This document shows positions 49,960 through 59,493 of a stretch of 64,000 nt of DNA, in pieces. The notes beneath the pieces were generated by a model. The model was not told the DNA's origin, did not search any database, and saw only the letters and a list, made by a program, of their open reading frames with translations. Each line of letters starts with the position of its first letter. Within the stretch, counting starts at the first letter, position 1. The stretch comes from Firmicutes bacterium UBA5201. GTDB lineage: Bacteria; Bacillota; Clostridia; Peptostreptococcales; Acidaminobacteraceae. Where the stretch lies: assembly GCA_002412775.1 (NCBI GenBank), contig DHVT01000028.1, positions 12,747 to 76,746 of the forward strand, in the 5' to 3' direction. The position numbers and the translations under genes were made by a program.

Positions 49960-52158
49960 TCATGATTCCTGAATATTTTTCATGGACAAAGAAATCTTGC
50001 CGCGATTGAAATCGACACTGAGAATTCTGACCGAAACCGTATCCCCTACAGACACCACTTCCATCGGATGCTTCACAAATCGGTCGCAAAGCTCAGAAAT
50101 ATGAACGAGTCCGTCCTGCTTCACGCCGATATCCACAAACGCCCCGAAGTCCACGACATTACGCACCGTACCGGCCATGATCATGCCCGCAGCAAGGTCT
50201 TCCATTTTGAGGACGTCACTTCTGAACAGCGGTTTAGGCATCTCGTCACGCGGGTCTCTGCCCGGTTTCTTCAGCTCCTCAACGATGTCCCTTAAAGTCA
50301 TGATGCCAATCTCAAGTTTCTCGGACAGCTCGCGAAGCCCCTTATCCAGGTTGTCGCCGCCATAAGCCGCAATCTTCTCCTCGATATCCTTCAATGCGCT
50401 TTTTTTAAGCTCATCAAGATCGTAATCGAGCAATTTGAGCAGTTTCAAGGTCACTTCATAAGCCTCGGGATGCACCGCCGTATTGTCCAGAGGGTTCACA
50501 CCGCCTGAAATTCTAAGGAAACCCGCACATTGCTCGTAGACCTTTTCGCCGAGACGCTTGACTTTGAGGACTTCCTTGCGCGAACTAAATTTGCCGTTCT
50601 CGTCTCTATACGCAACGATATTTTTAGCGATGGTGCTTGAAACGCCGGCAACATAACCTAGGAGTGAAGGTGTCGCCGTGTTCAGGTCCACGCCGACACT
50701 GTTTACACAGTCTTCAACCACGTTGGTCAATTGCTCTTCCAGACGCTTTTGGTTGACATCGTGCTGATACTGACCGACGCCGATGCTCTTTGGATCGATT
50801 TTCACAAGCTCCGCAAGCGGATCCTGAAGTCTTCTACCGATTGAGATCGCACCTCTGATGGAGACGTCGATATCCGGATACTCCTCAGTGGCAAGTTTTG
50901 ACGCGGAATACACCGATGCGCCCGCCTCACTGACAATCGCATAGTAAACATCTGTATCAAATTCTTTTATGAGTTCCGCCACAAGGGTTTCAGTCTCTCT
51001 GGATGCCGTTCCGTTTCCGATTGGAATTATTTTGACATCATAGGTTTTGATGAGTTTGGTCAGAGTCGCTTTTGCCTCGGCCACCTTGTTTTGAGGGGCA
51101 TTCGGATAAATCGTGTCGTACTTGAGCAACTTTCCTGTTTCATCCAGAACGGCAAGTTTGCAGCCCGTTCGGTAACTCGGGTCGATTGCGAGGACTTTGA
51201 CATCCTTCACAGGTGGCACGAGCAACAGTGATTTCGTGTTTTTACCGAATACTTTGATGGCATCTTCCTCGGCACGCTCGGTCAGAATACTTCTGATTTC
51301 GCGTTCTATGGAAGGGGCGATCAAACGCTTGTAGGCGTCCTCAATGGCTGAGATCAGATAATTCGTGGTGAGTGCCATCGTATTTCCGATTTGTCTGATT
51401 TTGATCTGCTCGACAATCTGCTCGTCGGGGCTGATCAGTTTCACCTTGAGTTTCTTTTCCTTCTCGCCACGGTTCAGCGCGAGGACTCTATGGTTGGCGA
51501 TCTTTGCGACGCCTTCACTGAATTTGTAGTACATCTCGTAATTTGTTTGCTCCTCAGCATCGACAGCGACCGATTCTATAAGGCCATGTCTTTGACCCAG
51601 TTCACGGATGAAAGCCCTGTAATCGGGATTGTCCGAAATGCGCTCGGCAATGATATCCAGTGCGCCGGCAATAGCCTCTTCCACGGTTTTGACCTCTTTT
51701 TCCTCATCGATGAAAGTCGCCGCGAGCTCGCTGAAATCACCTTCGACGAAATCTTCCGCCCAAATGACATCCGCAAGTGGCTCAAGTCCTCTTTCGATGG
51801 CTTTTGATGCACGCGTGCTTTTCTTTTGTTTGAAAGGTCTGTACAAATCCTCCACTTTTTGGAGCACTGTGGCTTTTTCGATGTCGCTTTTAAGTTCCTC
51901 GGTCAATTTGCCCTGCTCTTCAATGATTCTGAGGACTTCCTCTTTTCTCGCCTCTAAATTGTTGAGGTATTTGAGTCTGTCGTCAAAATCTCTGAGCACC
52001 TCATCGCTGATGCCGCCGGTCATTTCCTTCCGGTAACGTGCGATAAAAGGTATGGTGTTGCCCTCATTGATCAGAGCTACGGTCGCCTCAACCTGCTTGA
52101 TGCTCAGTTTGAGTTCTGCGGCCAATTGATTGGTGATCAGATTATTCACTGGATTCAT
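49960..52158 (-). CDS. tex: Tex family RNA-binding transcription accessory protein
   Basis: 732 residues: N-terminal Tex helical region, YqgF/RNase-H-like domain (LAIDPSYRTGCKLAVLD), helix-hairpin-helix (VGVDLNTATPSLLGYVAGVSS) and C-terminal S1 domain (GTVRNVVDFGAFVDIGV, DGLVHISEL). Tex binds nucleic acid and associates with transcription; its precise role is open. It overlaps the prfB 3' end by 17 bases. Confidence 0.95.
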   Translation of the reverse strand: MNPVNNLITNQLAAELKLSIKQVEATVALINEGNTIPFIARYRKEMTGGISDEVLRDFDDRLKYLNNLEARKEEVLRIIEEQGKLTEELKSDIEKATVLQKVEDLYRPFKQKKSTRASKAIERGLEPLADVIWAEDFVEGDFSELAATFIDEEKEVKTVEEAIAGALDIIAERISDNPDYRAFIRELGQRHGLIESVAVDAEEQTNYEMYYKFSEGVAKIANHRVLALNRGEKEKKLKVKLISPDEQIVEQIKIRQIGNTMALTTNYLISAIEDAYKRLIAPSIEREIRSILTERAEEDAIKVFGKNTKSLLLVPPVKDVKVLAIDPSYRTGCKLAVLDETGKLLKYDTIYPNAPQNKVAEAKATLTKLIKTYDVKIIPIGNGTASRETETLVAELIKEFDTDVYYAIVSEAGASVYSASKLATEEYPDIDVSIRGAISIGRRLQDPLAELVKIDPKSIGVGQYQHDVNQKRLEEQLTNVVEDCVNSVGVDLNTATPSLLGYVAGVSSTIAKNIVAYRDENGKFSSRKEVLKVKRLGEKVYEQCAGFLRISGGVNPLDNTAVHPEAYEVTLKLLKLLDYDLDELKKSALKDIEEKIAAYGGDNLDKGLRELSEKLEIGIMTLRDIVEELKKPGRDPRDEMPKPLFRSDVLKMEDLAAGMIMAGTVRNVVDFGAFVDIGVKQDGLVHISELCDRFVKHPMEVVSVGDTVSVRILSVDFNRGKISLSMKNIQES

Positions 52159-53261
52159 TGATACTTTCCCCTTTCAAATAACTGTCTATGAACAAATCGA
52201 TATCGCCGTCCATAACAGCCTGGATGTTCCCCATTTCAGCCCCCGTTCTATGATCTTTCACAAGATTGTAAGGATGAAAAACATATGATCGAATTTGACT
52301 GCCCCAAGTGATTTGTGAGTAATCGCCAGCCAAATCTTCTATCTTGTCTTTGTTTTCACGTTCCTGAAGCTCGACGAGTTTTCCCATCAACATCTTCATA
52401 GCAGTGGTCTTGTTTGCGGTCTGTGAGCGTTCGTTTTGACACTGGACGACCACACCTGTTGGAATATGTGTGATCCTCACAGCGGAATCCGTGGTGTTGA
52501 CGTGCTGTCCACCGGCACCGGATGCCCTGTAGGTGTCGATTTTAAGATCGACAGGATTGATGTCGATTTCAAAGGCATCGTCAAGTTCCGGCATGACGTC
52601 CACCGATGAAAAGGAGGTGTGTCGTTTTCCGGATGAATCGAACGGTGAGATTCTGACGATGCGGTGCACGCCTTTCTCGGATTTCAGAAAGCCGTAGGCG
52701 TTGAGCCCCTCAAACAACATGGAGACGCTTTTGATGCCCGCTTCGGTATCTCTTTGCATATCCAATATTTTGACGCCGTAACCTTTGGAATCGCCCCATC
52801 TTTTGTACATTCTAAAAAGCATCTCCGCCCAGTCCTGAGCATCTGTTCCGCCCGACCCGGCATGTATGGCCATTATGGCGTTGTTGGTGTCGAATTCACC
52901 TGTGAGGAGTGTCTCAAGTCTCATTTTGGCATAGAGCTTCTCGGTTTCGTTATAGATTGCTTCCACTTCGGATTCCAGCGAGTCGTCCTCTTCCTCAAGT
53001 GCCATCTCGCAAAGCGTTTCGAGGTCATCCACCTTGCTGGTGAGCGCTTCGTATTTTTCCACTTTTGTCTTCAGTGCCTTTTGGAACTTGAGTTTCGTCT
53101 GCGCCGTTTCATTGTCGTTCCAAAAATCCGGAGCAGTCATATCCATTTCTATCTCTTCGATTCTGTACTTCGCCTTAGCCAGGTCAAAGTGACACCTCGA
53201 GCTCGGCTATGAACGCCTTTAGTTTTTTGATTTCCTTTTGGTACCTTTCCAGCATAATCAT
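52142..53261 (-). CDS. prfB: Peptide chain release factor 2, with programmed +1 frameshift
   Basis: Terminates translation at UGA/UAA. The gene is split: codons 1-25 occupy 53261-53187 and end CTT TGA C. Ribosomes shift +1 at CTT, skip the T at 53186, and continue 53185-52142. The internal Shine-Dalgarno-like AGGTG lies just before the slippery codon, as in other prfB genes. The joined protein is 372 residues. SPF tripeptide (RISPFDSSG) recognises UGA/UAA and GGQ (GAGGQHVNTTDSA) drives hydrolysis. The frameshift makes expression respond to RF2 supply. ATG 53261 has AAGGGAG 6 nt upstream. Confidence 0.96.
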
Positions 53262-53287
53262 AAAATACTCCCTTCCAATAAACAAAA

Positions 53288-53318
53288 ACTTCCGCCTGAG
53301 CATTGCCCAAACGGAAGT
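53288..53318 (-). terminator. secA terminator
   Basis: ACTTCCG pairs with CGGAAGT on the minus strand followed by TTTTTG, between secA and prfB. Confidence 0.75.
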
Positions 53319-53326
53319 CCCAATTG

Positions 53327-56062
53327 TTAATCGTTGATGTTTGCGCCGTGGCATTTTTTGTATTTTTTACCACTGCCACATGGACACGGATCGTTTCGAC
53401 CAATTTTTTTATCCGTTTTGAACGTTTTGGCACCAGGTTGCTCATCTCCACCAGACGTGCCCGTGATGATGGCGACGCGCTTGTGCTCCGTATCTGTACG
53501 GAGGGTGGCATGGAACAGGCCTTTGACAGTTTCTTCCTGAATGTTCGCGATCATTTCCTCGAACATGTCGAAACCTTCCATTTTATAAGCGATGACAGGA
53601 TCTTGTTGTCCAACCGCACGAAGTCCGATGCCCTGTTTCAGGTCGTCCATCGCGTCGATGTGGTCAATCCAGTGCAGGTCTACGATTCTAAGAAGAACCG
53701 CACGTTCCACATCTCTCATTCTTTCAGGATCTATTTCCTGTTCTTTCATTTCATAAAGCTCGATAGCCTTGCTGTAAATGATTTCCTTGAGCGACTCCTT
53801 GGTCAGCGACTCGATGTCTCTGAAGACAATCGCGCCCTGCGGCAGGAATATCGGATGCAGATAGTTGAGAAGACCATCAAGATCCCACTCTTCCGGATAC
53901 TTGTAACCTTCCGTGAACATTGGGATTGCTCTTTCTATGACTTTTTCAATCATGGAAAGGACATATTCTCTGAGGTTCTCACCATGCAAGACTTTATTTC
54001 TTTGACCATAAATAATTTCTCTTTGCTTATTGATGACGTCATCATATTGAAGAACGTGTTTACGTATGGAGAAGTTTCTGCCCTCGACACGTTTTTGCGC
54101 GTTTTCAATGGATTTCGTAAGCATCTTGTTTTCGAGCTGCATGTCTTCCTCAAATCCTAAGGATTCGACGATTGATTTGGCCCTATCGCTGACGAAGAGT
54201 CTCATGAGATCGTCTTCGAAGGAGATATAAAACTGTGTGGAACCCGGGTCACCTTGACGACCCGCACGACCTCTGAGTTGGTTGTCGATCCGTCTGGACT
54301 CGTGGCGCTCGGTACCTATGATGTGCAGACCGCCGGCTTCTTTGACCTGGATCGCTTCCGCATCGGTCACGCTTTTGTGTTCTGCAAAGAGTGCGTCATA
54401 AATCGGTTTGGCTTCAATCACTTCCGGATCATTGCCCACAAAAGGACTGGAAACATGATGAATGATGTAATCCGAATAGCCTTTGCGCTGCATGTCGCGT
54501 TTGGCAAGGAACTCGGGATTACCACCGAGCACGATGTCCGTACCACGGCCCGCCATATTCGTGGCTATGGTGACGGCTTTATAACGTCCAGCCTGAGCTA
54601 CGATTTCCGCCTCGCGTTCGTGCTGCTTCGCATTGAGGATTTCATGTTTGATGCCGCTCTTTTTAAGAAGCGTGCTTAAGAATTCCGATGTTTCAATGCT
54701 GATGGTACCGACAAGGATCGGCTGACCGTTCGCATGTCTGGCTTCGATGTCCTGGATGACGGATGTGAACTTGCCTTTGAGATTCTTGTAAATCGCATCT
54801 TCAAGGTCCAGTCTGGCGATAGGCTTGTTCGTAGGAATCATGAGAACGTCCATGTTGTAGATGTGTCTGAATTCATCTTCCTCGGTCTTAGCCGTACCTG
54901 TCATACCCGAAATCTTCTTGTACATCCTGAAATAATTCTGAATGGTTATGGTCGCAAGAGTCTGTGACTCTTTTCTGACTTCTATGTTTTCTTTGGCTTC
55001 AATCGCCTGATGGAGTCCGTTGGAATATCTTCTACCGTACATCAAACGTCCGGTGAACTCATCGACTATGATGACTTCGCCGTCTTTAACGATATAATCC
55101 ACATCGCGTTTCATCAAATACTGTGCGCGAATCGCCTGATTGATGTGGTGGGAGTACTCGATATTCTCAGGATCACTGAGGTTTTCTATGCCGAAATGTC
55201 TCTCCGCTTTGGTAACGCCGTTTTTCTGCTCGCTGCCTTCTTCCACATCGCCGAATTTGTCGACAACCGCACCGTCGGTAAGAGAGATGCTTTTGGCTTT
55301 TTCATCGATTTTCACGTCTTCGTCTTTGTTGAGCGTAAGGGCGAATAAATTTGCAAGTCTATACATATCCGTCGACTTCGCGCTTTCACCGGAAATGATC
55401 AGTGGTGTTCTCGCCTCGTCGATGAGGATACTATCGACCTCATCCACAATACCGAAATTGAGAGGTCTTTGAACCAAGCGCTCTTTACGCATGGCCATGT
55501 TGTCTCTGAGGTAATCGAATCCGAACTCGTTGTTGGTTCCGTATGTGACATCGGCTTTATAGGCGTTGATTCGATCTTCACCTTCCACGCCATGCACGAC
55601 ACAACCGACGCTCATGCCCAGGAATTCAAAGATCTTACCCATCCATTCCTTGTCACGCTGTGCAAGGTAGTCATTGACTGTAACGATATGTACACCTTCA
55701 CCTGTCAGTGCGTTCAAGTAAGCCGCAAGTGGTGCGACCAAAGTTTTACCTTCACCAGTTTTCATCTCGGCGATTCGGCCTTGATGCAGCACCACCGCAC
55801 CAATCAGCTGCACGCGATAGGCTCTCATGCCAAGGACTCTTCTGCCTGCTTCTCTAGCTACAGCAAGTGCTTCAGGCAAAATGTCATCGAGAGTCTCTCC
55901 ATTTGAAAGACGCTCTTTCAAAACAGCCGTCTGGCCGCTCAGCACATCATCCGAATACCCCTGCACAAGAGGTTCGAGACTCTCTATTTTGTCGACTATT
56001 TTTTCAATTTTTTTAATCTCTTTGGCGTTGATATCTCCAAAAAGTGTCTTCATTAAATTCAT
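53327..56062 (-). CDS. secA: Preprotein translocase ATPase SecA
   Basis: Drives proteins through SecYEG. About 911 residues. Walker A MKTGEGKTL, DEVDSILIDEART, GRGTDIVLGGNPE, and IIGTERHESRRIDNQLRGRAGRQGDPGS motifs present (listed in parts). C-terminal zinc-binding tail CPCGSGKKYKKCHG. Start at ATG 56062 (MNLMKTLF) preferred: AAAGGA lies 8-9 nt upstream; a GTG 27 bases earlier is the alternative. Confidence 0.97.
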   Translation of the reverse strand: MNLMKTLFGDINAKEIKKIEKIVDKIESLEPLVQGYSDDVLSGQTAVLKERLSNGETLDDILPEALAVAREAGRRVLGMRAYRVQLIGAVVLHQGRIAEMKTGEGKTLVAPLAAYLNALTGEGVHIVTVNDYLAQRDKEWMGKIFEFLGMSVGCVVHGVEGEDRINAYKADVTYGTNNEFGFDYLRDNMAMRKERLVQRPLNFGIVDEVDSILIDEARTPLIISGESAKSTDMYRLANLFALTLNKDEDVKIDEKAKSISLTDGAVVDKFGDVEEGSEQKNGVTKAERHFGIENLSDPENIEYSHHINQAIRAQYLMKRDVDYIVKDGEVIIVDEFTGRLMYGRRYSNGLHQAIEAKENIEVRKESQTLATITIQNYFRMYKKISGMTGTAKTEEDEFRHIYNMDVLMIPTNKPIARLDLEDAIYKNLKGKFTSVIQDIEARHANGQPILVGTISIETSEFLSTLLKKSGIKHEILNAKQHEREAEIVAQAGRYKAVTIATNMAGRGTDIVLGGNPEFLAKRDMQRKGYSDYIIHHVSSPFVGNDPEVIEAKPIYDALFAEHKSVTDAEAIQVKEAGGLHIIGTERHESRRIDNQLRGRAGRQGDPGSTQFYISFEDDLMRLFVSDRAKSIVESLGFEEDMQLENKMLTKSIENAQKRVEGRNFSIRKHVLQYDDVINKQREIIYGQRNKVLHGENLREYVLSMIEKVIERAIPMFTEGYKYPEEWDLDGLLNYLHPIFLPQGAIVFRDIESLTKESLKEIIYSKAIELYEMKEQEIDPERMRDVERAVLLRIVDLHWIDHIDAMDDLKQGIGLRAVGQQDPVIAYKMEGFDMFEEMIANIQEETVKGLFHATLRTDTEHKRVAIITGTSGGDEQPGAKTFKTDKKIGRNDPCPCGSGKKYKKCHGANIND

Positions 56063-56165
56063 ACGATTCATCCTTTCGAGCTTAGTCACCTAACTATTAT
56101 TATACCACACTTCCACCTGTGAATTTTCAAACAATTTGTGAATGAATTCACCGAACAGTCACAAA

Positions 56166-56202
56166 AAGCCATCGCCTCTGAGCGGACTCGGAGAGATGGC
56201 TT
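56166..56202 (-). terminator. Terminator of the DUF5317 gene
   Basis: AAGCCATC pairs with GATGGCTT, with an inner CGAG/CTC-type stem, then TTTTTG on the minus strand. Confidence 0.8.
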
Positions 56203-56211
56203 CAATTCGCT

Positions 56212-56805
56212 TCATATTTTGGATTTATAGGAAAATCGGACCATTGAATTCTTTGTGCGCATGGAATGAAGAAGCATCTCGCTCTGAATGACCAGTGCGA
56301 TGCCGACCGAAATAACAATATCACCAATGCTGATCACTCTGGCAAGCGGATACCAATTCGGAAGTCCTATGATTTTTGCGAAAAAGACGGTCCATTTGGT
56401 GGCGTCCATGCTGTCGATGTAATTCACAACGGTTCCATTTGTAATGGATTCCACAAACGACTCAAACCCGAGTGCGCGCATTTTCTCAATGTCTATAGGC
56501 ATCATGAATCCGTTGAAGGCCATGACCGCCATGTTCAGAAGTGTTCCTACGAAAAACAGTTTCATGCCCGTCTTATCAAAATTGGCGAGCGCCACCACTC
56601 CGATCAGACCCATCGCGGCAAAAGGGAACCATTGCGGGTTCTCGAAACCGATGCTGAAAATCTTAAGTGCATATGGAACAAGGTATACGACAAACGCCAG
56701 AATGGCAATCGCCCATCCCTTAAATTTTGAATTATTGAAATTGACTAGACGCCCATTTCTGATCATGCCGATCAACAGTCCTATCAAAATTGCCTCTATA
56801 TACAT
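56212..56805 (-). CDS. DUF5317 family membrane protein
   Basis: 197 residues with five to six predicted membrane helices (MYIEAILIGLLIGMI; AIAILAFVVYLVPYAL; LFFVGTLLNMAVMAFNGFMMP). The GFMMPI and SIGDIVISVGIALVIQ segments fit DUF5317. Function unknown. Start at ATG 56805 has AGGAG 6 nt upstream; a 23-residue longer frame begins in non-membrane sequence and is rejected. Confidence 0.85.
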   Translation of the reverse strand: MYIEAILIGLLIGMIRNGRLVNFNNSKFKGWAIAILAFVVYLVPYALKIFSIGFENPQWFPFAAMGLIGVVALANFDKTGMKLFFVGTLLNMAVMAFNGFMMPIDIEKMRALGFESFVESITNGTVVNYIDSMDATKWTVFFAKIIGLPNWYPLARVISIGDIVISVGIALVIQSEMLLHSMRTKNSMVRFSYKSKI

Positions 56806-56898
56806 AATGCGCTCCTTTAGTTCACTGAAATCAAGGTCACCGCCGATGTTTCGCGACCCTTTTAATTCTATCACAAATTATTTTTAAGTTCAACTTTC

Positions 56899-56938
56899 CG
56901 ATTGGGGACAGGTCCAAATTGGTACCTGTCCCCAATCG
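56899..56938. repeat. REP-like palindromic repeat, copy 5 (complete)
   Basis: CGATTGGGGACAGGT..cc-aaatt-gg..ACCTGTCCCCAATCG, a 15-bp perfect outer stem, two inner pairs and one bulged T. It lies between DUF5317 and the DnaJ-fusion gene. Confidence 0.92.
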
Positions 56939-56966
56939 ACATTCTATCAAACTCATAAGAAGCACC

Positions 56967-58169
56967 CTATACAGTGCCTCTCATGGATTGAATCGCATGA
57001 CTCTTATGCTTTTTCGAAGCTTCAAAAAGGTAACTCAAACGATCGATCACCATAGCAAGATCTCCAGAAAATGCATCCACAGCAGCAGGGAAATAAACCA
57101 AGTTGGTATCCTTACTTGTTGAAAACTCGGATTCCATATAACGTTTGAGCTTTTGTGCAGCCAGTAGGCCACCACGCAAATCGGTCTCTGGCATTAAAAT
57201 CGCAAAGGTTTGATCACGCCATCTTCCTATACTGTCAATTTTTCTCAGACGCCTCTTCAGCAGCTCCGATGTACGTTGAGTCAAATCTTCCACCAGCTCT
57301 GTTGAGTACGTTTTATTAAATCCAATCCCAATCATCACTATACAGAATCTCCGATTATAACGATTGAATCTCATGCTCTCCCGTTCCAATTCATCCAAAA
57401 ATCCTTTTTTATTCAAAAGACCGGTCATACCGTCATGTTTACTGTAGGAATCCACATAAGTTTTCATTGTATTTTTTGTGTGGATCAATTTTGCCAGCTC
57501 TTCATAATGGTCAATAATCTTGATTACATCATTGACTCCCAATACCAAAGCCCAATCCCGTCCTTCCTTTTGAACTTTTTTTTCAAACGCATCATGCTCG
57601 AGGCGATCCATTATCGCGTTGTAGTCCACAGTCATCACAACAAAACGAATGAGTTGATTTGCTTTGACGCTCCCATTGGATTCCTGAAAATCATTCAATC
57701 CCGGTTGAACGGTAAAATTTTGCAGAGCGAAAATCTGGCTTACCGCCATTTGCCACCGTTTGAATAAAGTTAGAGAAACGCGTTGTTGATCCGCTTTCGT
57801 CAAAAGACTGTAGGCCTTTTGATATTGACGGTTTTGAAGATGCTCAAAATAGTTTTTGACAAGCGTCATCGCTTCAAATGTATGTAACGTTTGTTGAGGA
57901 CTTTGAGTAGGCTTCTGAGCCGATTCAGTGCTCACTTTCGCAAAATTGCGTTGCCATTGAGAGTGATATTTTATCCTCTTTTTATTATCTTTAAGCACTT
58001 CATATGCTTGATTGATCAATTGCATCTGTTCTTGTGCCAAAGACATCTCCAATTCTGATATATCGGGATGGTATTTTTTTGCCAATCGTTTATAGGCGGC
58101 TTCAATAACATCCGATTCCGCTTGGGGGTGCACTTGAAGTGTCCGGTAATAATCCTGTGAATTCGGCAC
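56967..58169 (-). CDS. DnaJ-domain protein fused to a degenerate GGDEF domain
   Basis: 400 residues. Residues 1-70 are a J domain (YYRTLQVHPQAES, KRLAKKYHPD with the essential HPD). The middle (about 100-235) is an uncharacterised alpha/beta segment, perhaps NTF2/SnoaL-like. The C-terminal 150 residues match a GGDEF domain (DGMTGLLNKKGFLDELERE) in which the active-site loop reads GRWRDQTFAIL, so cyclase activity is very unlikely. The HPD implies it recruits DnaK. I know no characterised protein of this architecture. Its gene is divergent from an XRE regulator. Confidence 0.82.
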   Translation of the reverse strand: MPNSQDYYRTLQVHPQAESDVIEAAYKRLAKKYHPDISELEMSLAQEQMQLINQAYEVLKDNKKRIKYHSQWQRNFAKVSTESAQKPTQSPQQTLHTFEAMTLVKNYFEHLQNRQYQKAYSLLTKADQQRVSLTLFKRWQMAVSQIFALQNFTVQPGLNDFQESNGSVKANQLIRFVVMTVDYNAIMDRLEHDAFEKKVQKEGRDWALVLGVNDVIKIIDHYEELAKLIHTKNTMKTYVDSYSKHDGMTGLLNKKGFLDELERESMRFNRYNRRFCIVMIGIGFNKTYSTELVEDLTQRTSELLKRRLRKIDSIGRWRDQTFAILMPETDLRGGLLAAQKLKRYMESEFSTSKDTNLVYFPAAVDAFSGDLAMVIDRLSYLFEASKKHKSHAIQSMRGTV

Positions 58170-58316
58170 TTTTCTCTCCTTTCATGAAAATGTATCGAAT
58201 TGCCATTTTGGCAATTATAGCTATATACAATTTCCAATATAGCAACTGTCAATATTTGTCATGTGTATTGTGCTAAAATTTATAAAAACATAACATTATC
58301 AGTAAGAGGCGATCAT

Positions 58317-58688
58317 ATGTCAATAGGTAATCTGCTACGTGATATCCGAAAAAGAAAAGGACTGTCACAAAAAGACACCGCAGCAAAACTCAATATGTCA
58401 AAATCCACACTCAGTAGATATGAGACTAATCAACGCAACGTACCCAACTCTTTCTATAAAACTTTTGCGGAGATCATGGAGATCGACTACGATTGGTTGT
58501 GGAATCAAGCGGGGCACATTGGCGTCGCCGATTCAACCGAGCCCTATGGCGAAAAAAAATCCCCACAGCCGTGGTTCGAAGTAATGCCCTATCAAGAATG
58601 GATAGGACTGGATGAAGACGATCTCAAATCGATCAAGAACATCATCGAGTACACTCTATCCATCAAAAATAATAAAAAAGGAGAATAG
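58317..58688 (+). CDS. XRE-family regulator with acidic C-terminal tail
   Basis: 123 residues from ATG 58317 (AGAGG 8 nt upstream). Helix-turn-helix at about residues 4-58 (KGLSQKDTAAKLNMSKSTLSRYETNQRNVP), then a tail (WFEVMPYQEWIGLDEDDLKSIKNIIEY) that may bind a partner or ligand. The preceding 147 bp is shared with the divergent DnaJ-fusion gene. It is followed 2 bp later by a small zinc-ribbon-like gene, so they probably form an operon. Confidence 0.85.
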   Translation: MSIGNLLRDIRKRKGLSQKDTAAKLNMSKSTLSRYETNQRNVPNSFYKTFAEIMEIDYDWLWNQAGHIGVADSTEPYGEKKSPQPWFEVMPYQEWIGLDEDDLKSIKNIIEYTLSIKNNKKGE

Positions 58689-58690
58689 CT

Positions 58691-58837
58691 TTGAAGATTA
58701 ATTGTAGCAAATGTCTCAGCGAGAAAGATACCTTCCTGCTTAAAAACGACAAATGCAGAAACTGTAAGTCACCCGATAGAATTTCACCTGTCAAGGGCGA
58801 CATCGCTTGTAACCACTGCATAACGTACATACGCTAG
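58691..58837 (+). CDS. Small protein with three CxxC motifs (zinc-ribbon-like)
   Basis: 48 residues beginning TTG, with AAGGAG 7 nt upstream; too short for usual gene calling. CSKC, CRNC and CNHC pairs are spaced across the whole length, consistent with one or two zinc sites. It starts 2 bp after the XRE stop. Not recognised as a named family. The tight spacing, ribosome site and three intact CxxC pairs support coding; function unknown. Confidence 0.6.
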   Translation: MKINCSKCLSEKDTFLLKNDKCRNCKSPDRISPVKGDIACNHCITYIR

Positions 58838-58852
58838 TCAAAATTCAAGTGT

Positions 58853-58925
58853 CGATTGGGGACAGGTCAAAATTGGTACTTTTTTGCGAGGCAAAAAAGC
58901 GTCCGTTTTGACCTGTCCCCAATCG
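58853..58925. repeat. REP-like palindromic repeat, copy 6 (complete, long)
   Basis: Perfect 20-bp inverted repeat CGATTGGGGACAGGTCAAAA (58853-58872) / 58906-58925, with an inner TTTTTTGC-gagg hairpin with GCAAAAAA. It sits between convergent genes and probably also terminates transcription. Confidence 0.95.
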
Positions 58926-58937
58926 AAATTCACCTAA

Positions 58938-59471
58938 TCATCCCAGATAATCTTCACGCAAAATCGCCATAATATATTCATCATGGTAAACACCATCTCT
59001 GAAGATCTCCTGCCTCAAATGACCTTCAACCTGAAAACCACATTTCTCATAGCTCTTCTTAGCACGCAGATTGAAACCAAACACATTCAGTTTGATCTTA
59101 TTGACGTTCATTTCCTTAAAAATGAAATCCACCAGAACCTTCATGGCATCCGTTCCATAACCCTTGCCCCAATATGATTTCTCACCGATGAATATACCCA
59201 CAACAGCCACTCTGTTCTTCCAATCGATGCCGTTGATGCCGCAACCTCCGAGGTACAATCCCCCCTCAATAGTCTCAATCGCAAAATTGTAAGTCCCGCT
59301 GCTGTTGCCCGTCAAACTCTCATACCACTTGTATTCATCCTCAAGCGTGTATGGAAACGGAACACCAGGCGTCAACAAACCTTTGACCTCAGGGTCATTG
59401 ATCAATTCCACCACCTTGGGCATCTCTTCTCTTCTATAGGCCCTCAATCTGACCTTCTCACCTGTCAACAT
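58938..59471 (-). CDS. GNAT-family N-acetyltransferase (RimJ/RimL type)
   Basis: 177 residues. MLTGEKVRLRAYRREEMPK start, GIFIGEKSYWGKGYGTDAM acetyl-CoA loop, VFGFNLRAKKSYEKCGFQVEG. Transfers acetyl to an amine, perhaps a protein N-terminus, drug or small molecule; the substrate cannot be told. Start at 59471 has GGGGGG 5 nt upstream. The last 24 nt of the preceding nitroreductase gene lie 23 bp away, so both may be one transcript. Confidence 0.87.
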   Translation of the reverse strand: MLTGEKVRLRAYRREEMPKVVELINDPEVKGLLTPGVPFPYTLEDEYKWYESLTGNSSGTYNFAIETIEGGLYLGGCGINGIDWKNRVAVVGIFIGEKSYWGKGYGTDAMKVLVDFIFKEMNVNKIKLNVFGFNLRAKKSYEKCGFQVEGHLRQEIFRDGVYHDEYIMAILREDYLG

Positions 59472-59493
59472 AATATCCCCCCTAGACTCAAGA

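Noticed and set aside
52142..53261. prfB as a frameshifted pseudogene
   Set aside because: The break is exactly the conserved CTT TGA C recoding site with an upstream Shine-Dalgarno-like sequence, and the rest of the protein is intact.
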